NCBI GenBank assembly: GCA_958295465.1
Contig: OY282353.1
Location: 1,550,001 to 1,614,000 of the forward strand
Length of the DNA: 64,000 bases
From: an uncultured Gammaproteobacteria bacterium
GTDB taxonomy: Bacteria > Pseudomonadota > Gammaproteobacteria > HK1
Reading direction: 5' to 3'
Part shown: positions 57,470-64,000 of the stretch, piece after piece
Layout of the letters: each line of letters begins with the position of its first letter
Numbering within the stretch: position 1 is the first letter of the stretch
Notes under the pieces: generated by a model
The model's input: the letters and a program-made list of their open reading frames with translations, nothing else
Database searches by the model: none
What the model was told of the DNA's origin: nothing
Program-made: the position numbers and the translations under genes

Positions 57470-59590
57470 TCAGGCCCGGCCGTAGTCCGCTCCCGCCCCG
57501 ATCCAGCGGCGGACGAGCGGCGCGATGCGGGACTCGTGCCCTGCCAGAAGATCGGACGCGGCCCGCTCGACGTCGCGAAGCAGCGGGAGATCCCGCACCA
57601 GGTCGGCGATGCGAAGCCGGGCGAGCCCGGTCTGGCGGGTGCCGAGCAGCTCGCCCGGTCCCCGGATCTCCAGGTCCCGCCGCGCGATCTCGAACCCGTC
57701 GGTGGTCGCGCGCAGCACCTCCAGGCGCGAGCGCGCCATCCCGGTCAGGGGCCCGTCGTACATCATCACGCAGGCGCTGCGCCTTGCGCCGCGGCCGACC
57801 CGGCCGCGCAACTGGTGGAGCTGGGCGAGTCCGAGGCGCTCCGCGTTCTCGATGATCATGAGCGACGCGTTGGGGACGTCCACCCCGACCTCGATCACCG
57901 TGGTCGCCACGAGCACGTCGGTCCGCGCCTCCTTGAACGCCGCCATCGCCGCGTCCTTCTCCGCCGGCGGCATCCGGCCGTGCACCAGCCCGACGCGCAG
58001 ATCGGGCAGGGCCTCGGCGAGCTCGCGCGCGGTGTCCTCCGCGGCCCGGCACGCCAGCGCCTCGGATTCCTCGATGGTGGTGCAGACCCAGTACGCCTGC
58101 TCCCCGCCAGCGCATGCACGGCGGATGCGGGCGACGATCTCGGATCGGCGCTGCGAAGGCGCCACCGCGGTGTCCACCGGAGTTCTCCCCGGCGGCAGCT
58201 CGTCGATCACCGAGACGTCCAGATCGGCATACGCGGTCATCGCCAGCGTGCGGGGGATGGGGGTGGCGGTCATGATGAGCTGATGGGGCAGCAGCCCGCC
58301 GCGCTCCCCCTTGCCGCGCAGCGCCAGCCGCTGCTCCACTCCGAACCGGTGCTGCTCGTCGACGATGACGAGCCCGAGGCCGGCGAACGCCACCTGGGAC
58401 TGGAACAGCGCATGCGTGCCCACCGCGACCGCGGTTCGTCCATCCGCGATGCCGGCGACGGCCCGGGCGCGCTCGCGGCTGCCGAGGCGGCCCGAGAGCC
58501 ACGCCACCGGGATCCCGAGTGGTTCGAGCCAGCCGCGAAAGCTCGCGTAGTGCTGCTCCGCCAGCAGCTCCGTGGGCGCCATCATCGCGACCTGGCGCCG
58601 GCTCGCGACCGCCACCACCGCGGCGAGCGCCGCGACCACCGTCTTCCCGGCCCCCACGTCCCCCTGGACCAGCCGATGCATCGGTCGGGGTCGCGCGAGA
58701 TCGGCGCGGATCTCCCGCACCACCCGGTGCTGGGCCGCGGTCAGCCTGAACGGCAGCGAGTCGATGAAGCGCTGCACGAGCGCATCACCGCGGCCGAATC
58801 CCGCGGCCTGCCGGGCGTCGAGCCGGCGCCGCAATACGCGCAGGGCGAGATGGTGCGCGAGCAGCTCCTCGAACGCCAGGCGCCGCCGCGCGGGATGTTC
58901 GGCGTGCAGCGGCGCTTCCGGATCCGTGCCCGCCGGCGGCCGGTGGATCGCCCGCAAGGCGTGGCCGATGGCGACGAGGCGATGGCGCACGGCGATTGCC
59001 TCGGGCAGCAGCTCCGCGACGTCGGGATTGCGCTCCAGCCGGTCGAGCGCCTGGTCCGTCAGGCGGCGCAGCAGCGTCTGCCCCAGGCCCATGGACGCGG
59101 AATAGACCGGCGTCAGGCGGTCGCTGGTCGGCGCCGCCGCGCCGTCCTCGATCAGCCGGTACTCCGGATGCACCATCTCGATACCGCCGGCCGAGGGACG
59201 GACTTCGCCATAACATGCGATGCGCCGGCCCGGCCGGAGCTGCCGCCGCTGGTTCTCGTTGAAGTGGAACAGCCGCATCGCCATCGCCGCGGTGCCGTCG
59301 CCGATGGTGACGACGAGGGAACGGCGGCGCCCGAAACGGACCCTCGCGTCTTCGATCCGGCCGCACGTCAACGCGGCGCGGCCGGTGTGCAGGTCTTCGA
59401 TGGCATGGACACGGGTGCGATCCTCGTAGCGCAGGGGGAGATGGAACAGCAGGTCGAGCACCGTCTCGATCCCGAGCGCCGCAAGCTTCGCGGCGGTTCC
59501 CGGTCCGACCCCGTGCAGTTCCGTGACCGGCGTCGCTTCCAGGGGCGGCGCCGGCTCGGGCCGGGTCAGGCTGGCGGCTCCGGCTCGCAT
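57470..59590 (-). CDS. recG: ATP-dependent DNA helicase RecG
   Basis: Remodels stalled replication forks. 706 aa: wedge domain with VTELHGVGPGTAAKLAALGI and HLPLRYEDRTRV, then helicase motifs RLVQGDVGAGKTVVAALAAV (Walker A), MMAPTELLAEQHY, VIVDEQHRFGVEQR (DEQH box), LIMTATPIPRTLAMTAYADL and LHQLRGRVGRG. Length fits the family. The start MRAGAASLTR is the first ATG of the frame. Confidence 0.95.
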   Translation of the reverse strand: MRAGAASLTRPEPAPPLEATPVTELHGVGPGTAAKLAALGIETVLDLLFHLPLRYEDRTRVHAIEDLHTGRAALTCGRIEDARVRFGRRRSLVVTIGDGTAAMAMRLFHFNENQRRQLRPGRRIACYGEVRPSAGGIEMVHPEYRLIEDGAAAPTSDRLTPVYSASMGLGQTLLRRLTDQALDRLERNPDVAELLPEAIAVRHRLVAIGHALRAIHRPPAGTDPEAPLHAEHPARRRLAFEELLAHHLALRVLRRRLDARQAAGFGRGDALVQRFIDSLPFRLTAAQHRVVREIRADLARPRPMHRLVQGDVGAGKTVVAALAAVVAVASRRQVAMMAPTELLAEQHYASFRGWLEPLGIPVAWLSGRLGSRERARAVAGIADGRTAVAVGTHALFQSQVAFAGLGLVIVDEQHRFGVEQRLALRGKGERGGLLPHQLIMTATPIPRTLAMTAYADLDVSVIDELPPGRTPVDTAVAPSQRRSEIVARIRRACAGGEQAYWVCTTIEESEALACRAAEDTARELAEALPDLRVGLVHGRMPPAEKDAAMAAFKEARTDVLVATTVIEVGVDVPNASLMIIENAERLGLAQLHQLRGRVGRGARRSACVMMYDGPLTGMARSRLEVLRATTDGFEIARRDLEIRGPGELLGTRQTGLARLRIADLVRDLPLLRDVERAASDLLAGHESRIAPLVRRWIGAGADYGRA

Positions 59591-59699
59591 GTCTCACCCG
59601 TCCTCGACCGGTGACGGAACGTGACCGCACATCGCCGCGTTCAGACAATCCCGGATCGATTGGACATCGAGGCTGCCGGCCACATCAGGCACGTCCGGT

Positions 59700-60098
59700 T
59701 CAGGCAGGCTTGACGAGGACGCCCTCGACCTCCACCGCCGCGCCCTTGGGCAGCGAAGCCACCCCCACCGCGGCCCGCGCGGGATAGGGCTCGTCGAAGT
59801 ACTCGGCCATCACTTCGTTGACGAGCGGGAAGTCCGCGAGATCGGTCAGGTAGATGTTGAGCTTCACGACGTCGCCGAAATCGCCGCCGGCGGCATGGGC
59901 GACGGCGCGCAGGTTTCGGAAGACCTGGCGGATCTGCTCGCGGGTTCCGCAGACGAGCTCCATCTTTTCCGGGTCGAGCGGGATCTGGCCGGAGAGGTAG
60001 ACCGTGTCGCCGGCGCGGATCGCCTGGGAGTAGGTGCCGATGGCGCTCGGCGCGGATGGCGTGGCAATCGCCTGCCTGATCGTGCCTTGATCGTTCAT
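59700..60098 (-). CDS. ridA: RidA-family reactive enamine/imine deaminase
   Basis: 132 aa. Hydrolyses toxic 2-aminoacrylate and related imines from PLP enzymes. Motifs: [40 protein letters not shown], and [20 protein letters not shown] with the catalytic Arg. ATG 60098 has GAGGGACAAGGC upstream; ten extra in-frame residues upstream are not conserved. ridA next to recG is common in gammaproteobacteria (after spoT); spoT itself is not present here, and LysR lies upstream instead. Confidence 0.92.
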   Translation of the reverse strand: MNDQGTIRQAIATPSAPSAIGTYSQAIRAGDTVYLSGQIPLDPEKMELVCGTREQIRQVFRNLRAVAHAAGGDFGDVVKLNIYLTDLADFPLVNEVMAEYFDEPYPARAAVGVASLPKGAAVEVEGVLVKPA

Positions 60099-60164
60099 GC
60101 CTTGTCCCTCCGGCGGGCCGGACATCATTGGATTGGTGCTGTACTGGCGCGGTCATGCGCGCAT

Positions 60165-61145
60165 TCAACTCGCGGCTTCCGTCCAGGCCGGCGACCACTT
60201 CGCCTGCTTGCGTAGCTCATGACAGAGCGCACCCAGTGTTCGGACCACTTCGCGCTCGATCGGTGACGACGGCCGGCCCGATGGCAGCGCGACGAACAGC
60301 CGGCGTCTGATCGGCGGCCGCATGATCCGGGAGGCGCTGACCATACCCGCGGCGACCTCACGATGCACTGCGCTGAACGGCAGGATTGCGAAGCCGTCTC
60401 CGGCACCCGCCAAGTCAAGCAGCGCCTCGTTCGAATCGATTTCAAGCCGGACGTTCATGGACAACCCCCGTTCCGCAAATGCCTGATCCACGACCCAGCG
60501 GATCCCGCCGCTCGAAGCCGGCAGGAGCAGGGGTAGACCTTCGATGTCGCGGAGGGCGGTCTCGGGCGCATTCACCATTTTCTCTCCGTGACGTCCGACC
60601 AGATAGAACGCCTCTTCGGCCATCAGACTCGTCTCCAGTCCAGCATGCGCGTGTGTGTCGGTGACGATGGCGACGTCCGCATGGTTCGACTGGATCATGG
60701 TGGGAATGGTCGAGCTGAACGTCTCCATCACGCGAATCGTGCAGTGCGGATGCCTTTCCCTCATGGTGCGGATCAACGGCAGGAACAGGATCCGCCCGAC
60801 ACTTTCCGGCATCGCCACGCAGCATTCCCCTTGCAGGACATCGCACAAATCCCGGATTTCGTCCCGCACGAGGTCGTAGCGGCGCAGGATCTCGGCGCTT
60901 GCAAGCTGCAGCCGGTGACCGCTTTCGGTCAGCGTGATCCCGCGTCCGGAGCGCTCGAAAAGCCGGGTTCCAAGAACAGTCTCCATCTGCGCGGCGATGC
61001 GGCTGAGCGCCGATTGCGTGACGTCGGCCATCGCCGCTGCCCGTGAGAAGCTGCCCGCCTCGACGAGTCTTTGAAACACGCGCATCTGATGCAGCGTCAG
61101 CTCCCTTGGCCGCCGGTGGGTCGCCGGGCGTGGCATGAGCTTCAT
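60165..61145 (-). CDS. LysR-family transcriptional regulator
   Basis: 326 aa. The winged HTH covers about residues 17-75 (LHQMRVFQRLVEAGSFSRAA, DVTQSALSRIAAQMETVLGT, LFERSGRGITLTESG), followed by a periplasmic-binding-protein-like effector domain. It is divergent from the two enolase-superfamily genes with only 85 bp between starts, so it most likely controls them; effector unknown. Confidence 0.88.
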   Translation of the reverse strand: MKLMPRPATHRRPRELTLHQMRVFQRLVEAGSFSRAAAMADVTQSALSRIAAQMETVLGTRLFERSGRGITLTESGHRLQLASAEILRRYDLVRDEIRDLCDVLQGECCVAMPESVGRILFLPLIRTMRERHPHCTIRVMETFSSTIPTMIQSNHADVAIVTDTHAHAGLETSLMAEEAFYLVGRHGEKMVNAPETALRDIEGLPLLLPASSGGIRWVVDQAFAERGLSMNVRLEIDSNEALLDLAGAGDGFAILPFSAVHREVAAGMVSASRIMRPPIRRRLFVALPSGRPSSPIEREVVRTLGALCHELRKQAKWSPAWTEAAS

Positions 61146-61230
61146 CTCATATCAAGTAGTCCTGAGCCAACAATAGCTTCGGATCAAGACGGTTGGTAGC
61201 GTTCCCGAATGTTTCGAGAGAGGTGCCGGG

Positions 61231-62349
61231 ATGAAGATCACCCGCATCAACATCTACGCCGTCGATCTGCCCGGCAAGGGTGGGAGCTACCGCCGGACCA
61301 CGGGCTTCTCCCCCGACTCGAACTCCAGCACCATCGTCAAGATCGACACCGACGCGGGCATCTCCGGGGTCGGCGAGATCTGCCCGCTCGGAACCCACTA
61401 CATGCGGGGATGGGCCGAAGGCGTGCGGGCCGGTGCGCCGCACGTGGCCCGGCTGATCCTCGGCGAGGATCCTTTCCACGTCGATCGGCTGAACCGGCTC
61501 TGGGACGTGAAATTCAAGGAGGACCTGTTCGTCAAGACCCCCTTCGACATGGCGCTGTACGACATCATGGGCCAGGCGACCGGGCGGCCCGTCTCCGACT
61601 TGCTCGGTGGCCGTTACGATGCGCCGGTGCCGCTCTATCGCACGGTCCACCTCTTTCGCGAGCACGAGGATACTGCCGAGACGTGGGCAAAGCGCTGCAT
61701 CGACTACCGGGGCCAAGGCTACCGCTGCTTCCAGATCAAGGCCGGCACCGCCCCGGACGCCGACATCGCCCGCATCGAGGCGGTCTGCGACATCCTGGAG
61801 CCTGGCGAGACCGCGATCGCCGACGCCAACACCGGCTGGTCGCTGACCGGCGCCATCCGGGTCGCCAACGCGGTGAGGCATCTACCGGTGATCATCGAGC
61901 AGCCCTGCCGCACCATGGAGGAGTGCATCGCGTTCCGCCGCCATTGCAGTTTGCCGGTGAAGCTCGACGAGGTCATGGAGACCACGCAGGACGTGATCCG
62001 CGGCTACCACGCCGGCGCCATGGACATCGTCGCCATCAAGATCGGTCGGGTCGGCGGCCTGACCAAAGCCCGGCGGATGCGCGAGCTCTGCCTGGACCTC
62101 GGCCTGACGGTGGTGCCGGACGACGTCTGGGGCAGCGAGATCGTCACCTCGGCGCTTGCCCACTTCGCCCAGAGCACGCATCCGAAGTACACCCTGAACA
62201 CCACCGACTTGACGGATTACGTGGAGGTTTCGACCGCCGACGGCTGCCCGGAACGTGATGGCGCGGTGCTGAGCGCCTCGACCGCGCCCGGCCTCGGTCT
62301 GACTCCGAGGATGGAGGTCCTCGGCGATCCTGTGGCGGTGATCGAATGA
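61231..62349 (+). CDS. Mandelate racemase/muconate lactonizing enzyme-family protein 1 (betaine epimerase-like)
   Basis: 372 aa enolase-superfamily protein. Catalytic Lys in YRCFQIKAGTAPDADI, metal ligands in TAIADANTGWSLTG, VIIEQPCRTMEE and VKLDEVMETTQDV, and a second Lys in DIVAIKIGRVGGLTKA. Lysines on both faces of the barrel suggest a racemase/epimerase or dehydratase. The set resembles 4-hydroxyproline betaine 2-epimerases and cis-3-hydroxyproline dehydratases. Gene context (second paralogue, Rieske oxygenase, LysR) favours betaine or amino-acid catabolism. Ribosome site GAGAGG before ATG. Confidence 0.8.
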   Translation: MKITRINIYAVDLPGKGGSYRRTTGFSPDSNSSTIVKIDTDAGISGVGEICPLGTHYMRGWAEGVRAGAPHVARLILGEDPFHVDRLNRLWDVKFKEDLFVKTPFDMALYDIMGQATGRPVSDLLGGRYDAPVPLYRTVHLFREHEDTAETWAKRCIDYRGQGYRCFQIKAGTAPDADIARIEAVCDILEPGETAIADANTGWSLTGAIRVANAVRHLPVIIEQPCRTMEECIAFRRHCSLPVKLDEVMETTQDVIRGYHAGAMDIVAIKIGRVGGLTKARRMRELCLDLGLTVVPDDVWGSEIVTSALAHFAQSTHPKYTLNTTDLTDYVEVSTADGCPERDGAVLSASTAPGLGLTPRMEVLGDPVAVIE

Positions 62350-62441
62350 CGCAGGGGATTCCCCGGGATCTCCCGGCCGCACCGGCTCCCCGTACAGGCA
62401 CGGGGCCGGGAACCAACTTCCGACGATACGGAGAACACCCC

Positions 62442-63548
62442 ATGAAGATCACCGGGATCATCGCCTGTCAGGCGAGCATCAAGGTCGCGCGCGGCGGCTA
62501 TGCCGTCTCTCGCGGGCGCGTGGTGCGGGAGGTCGAGAACACCGTGCTGCTCGTCGAGACCGATGCCGGGATCACCGGGATCGGCGAGAGTTGCCCGATG
62601 GGCGCCGACTACCTGCCGGCCTTTCCCGGCGGGGTCCGGGCGGGCCTCGAGCTGATCGCCCCCGTGCTGATCGGTCTCGACCCGCGCGAGATCGCGCGAG
62701 TCAACGCGGCGATGGACAAGGTGCTTCTGGGACACCCCTACATCAAGACCGGCATCGACATGGCCTGCTGGGACATCGCCGGAAAATCCGCCGACGTGCC
62801 GCTCTACAAGCTGCTCGGCGGCATGCTGAACGAAGGGCCGCGAGCGCGCATCGGCCTTTCGGCGGCGCCGGCCGAGGAGATGGCGAGGATGCTCGCCGAA
62901 CGCCAGGCCCAGGGCTACAACCACTTCTCGGCCAAGGTCGGCGATGATCCGGACGAAGACATCGAGCGGCTGGGGCAGATCACCGCCGCTCTCAAGCCCG
63001 GGCAGACCATCGTCGCCGACGCCAACCGGGGCTGGACCGTGCACGGCGCGTTGCGCGTGTGCCAGGGCATCGCCCATGTCCACAACGTCTACATCGAGCA
63101 GCCCTGCGACACCTACGAGGAATGCCTGCTGGTGCGCCGGGCGGCGCCGCAGCCCATGATCCTCGATGAATGCATCGACACGATCGGGTCCTTCATACGC
63201 GCCTGGAACGACAAGGCCATGGACTGCGTCAACATCAAGACCGCGCGCCACGGCGGTATCAGCAGGACCCGGCAGCTACGCGATCTGTGCACGAGCCTGG
63301 GCGTCGCGGTCTACATCCAGGACGTATGGGGATCGTCGATCTCCGCTTCCGCGATCGCCCACCTCGCGGCCTCGACCCCGCCCGGACAGTTCCTCGGCAT
63401 CTGGGACCCGATCGGCTGGAACGAATCGGACGTGGCGACCGGTGGACCGGAAATGCGCGACGGCAGGTACTATGCCAGCCATCGCCCGGGCCTGGGCGTC
63501 GAGCCGATGATGGACGTTCTCGGCGACCCTGTTGCCGTTTATGCCTGA
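62442..63548 (+). CDS. Mandelate racemase/muconate lactonizing enzyme-family protein 2
   Basis: 368 aa, a divergent paralogue of the preceding gene. Motifs: YNHFSAKVGDDPDEDIERL (Lys), TIVADANRGWTVHG, VYIEQPCDTYEECL, PMILDECIDTIGSF and DCVNIKTARHGGISRT. A GGAG site precedes the ATG 92 bp after gene 1. Both barrel-face lysines are kept, so it is expected to be active on a related substrate. Two such enzymes in a row could handle two stereoisomers or two steps. Confidence 0.8.
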   Translation: MKITGIIACQASIKVARGGYAVSRGRVVREVENTVLLVETDAGITGIGESCPMGADYLPAFPGGVRAGLELIAPVLIGLDPREIARVNAAMDKVLLGHPYIKTGIDMACWDIAGKSADVPLYKLLGGMLNEGPRARIGLSAAPAEEMARMLAERQAQGYNHFSAKVGDDPDEDIERLGQITAALKPGQTIVADANRGWTVHGALRVCQGIAHVHNVYIEQPCDTYEECLLVRRAAPQPMILDECIDTIGSFIRAWNDKAMDCVNIKTARHGGISRTRQLRDLCTSLGVAVYIQDVWGSSISASAIAHLAASTPPGQFLGIWDPIGWNESDVATGGPEMRDGRYYASHRPGLGVEPMMDVLGDPVAVYA

Positions 63549-63699
63549 TTCGGATTCACCGGGACCCGGGTCGGCTTCCGCCGGCTCGGGCGACAGCGGT
63601 GGATGGCAGTGGCGGTCAGAGACGTGAGGGCGACATCAACGATCAACGCCAGGCAGCCGTTCCGAAACGGCGTAGCTGCATTTCAGCGGATCGGAGCCC

Positions 63700-64000
63700 A
63701 TGTCCGACATCGTGGCAGACTGGATTTCCTCCGATGTTCTTGACGCCGGGCTGAAGAGGCGTCTGGCTCTTCCTGCGGCCGAGGGCTCCTGCCTGCCCAA
63801 CGCGGCGTACACCAGCGCGGAATTCCATCGGCGGGAACAGCACACGGTGTTCAGGAACACGTGGGTGTTCGCCGGTTTCACCCACCAGCTTCCGAAGGCC
63901 GGAGACGTGCTGCCGGTGGAGATCGCCGGTCAACCGCTGGTTCTCGTCCGGGACGATGCGGGGCGTGTCCGGGCCTTTCACAACGTGTGCCGGCATCGCG
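63700..64000 (+). CDS. Rieske oxygenase alpha subunit (partial, 3' end off window)
   Basis: The frame opened at ATG 63700 (GGAG upstream) gives 100 residues to the window edge: MSDIVADWISSDVLDAGLKR, AYTSAEFHRREQHTVFRNTW, VFAGFTHQLPKAGDVLPVEI and VRAFHNVCRHR, the first Rieske box (C-x-H). This N-terminal pattern is that of GbcA/stachydrine-demethylase-like quaternary-amine oxygenases. Following two betaine-epimerase-like genes, it probably N-demethylates a betaine. The second box and catalytic domain lie outside. Confidence 0.8.
   Translation, partial: MSDIVADWISSDVLDAGLKRRLALPAAEGSCLPNAAYTSAEFHRREQHTVFRNTWVFAGFTHQLPKAGDVLPVEIAGQPLVLVRDDAGRVRAFHNVCRHR

Noticed and set aside
61146..61230. LysR operator (T-N11-A) in the divergent spacer
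   Set aside because: Several weak candidates, none with clear dyad symmetry, so I do not call a site.

Overview
The window is GC-rich bacterial chromosomal DNA with dense gene packing. Several gene orders are classical for Gammaproteobacteria: queA-tgt-yajC-secD-secF, mlaC-ibaG/bolA-murA-hisG-hisD, ridA-recG-ubiA and pcnB. I read it as a high-GC gammaproteobacterium, perhaps near Chromatiales or Ectothiorhodospirales. That lineage is an inference from gene order and composition, not from a marker gene. Three tRNAs are present (Glu-CTC, Leu-CAA, Thr-TGT). I see no rRNA and no CRISPR array.

Layout, left part (1-21.4 kb). A leftward block holds a membrane protein cut by the window edge, the S4-domain heat-shock protein Hsp15 and a B12-binding radical SAM protein of the CUAEP/CCAEP-tail type. 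tRNA-Glu follows. Rightward come pcnB (apparently with a non-canonical start), a deoxynucleoside kinase, tRNA-Leu on the other strand, queA, tgt, yajC, secD, secF, a lone mlaC, a BolA-family gene, murA, hisG (short form), hisD, a small methyltransferase and a frameshifted carboxymuconolactone-decarboxylase-like pseudogene. A leftward modABC molybdate operon converges on these. An MFS exporter completes the block.

Middle (21.4-34.3 kb). potFGHI imports polyamines and faces a putrescine:pyruvate-type aminotransferase gene, so uptake and first catabolic step sit together. A leftward trio follows (CcmG-like thioredoxin, Tat-exported Rieske-like protein, VOC protein), then a Nu-class glutathione transferase, a TerC protein, tyrS with a glycine-rich insertion, and a Rieske oxygenase. 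Intergenic spacers here carry short tandem duplications.

Accessory island (34.3-40.75 kb). A family-2 glycosyltransferase is duplicated in tandem and fused in frame. Next come remnants of a methyltransferase and gmhB, then hddA and gmhA (ADP/GDP-heptose precursors), an IS1595-family remnant with terminal inverted repeats, an ISL3-family remnant, and a fragment resembling the four-helix-bundle Avd protein of diversity-generating retroelements. The island stops at tRNA-Thr, and hddA, gmhA and the IS remnants look lower in GC than their surroundings.

Right part (40.9-64 kb). A ureohydrolase, proW, proV, a dimethylarginine dimethylaminohydrolase-like hydrolase and proX suggest uptake and cleavage of guanidino or betaine compounds. 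The 694-bp 3' end of proW is duplicated on both sides of a 3.2-kb insert. The insert carries a HEPN protein with a small partner, a decayed repeat-protein fragment, a Doc/Fic toxin and a uracil-DNA-glycosylase-fold protein. It looks like a small defence or toxin-antitoxin island and is the most interesting locus here. A complete peptide ABC operon follows, then ubiA, recG, ridA, and a LysR regulator divergent from two enolase-superfamily genes and a Rieske oxygenase that runs off the right edge. That last set resembles known betaine (proline or hydroxyproline betaine) catabolic clusters.
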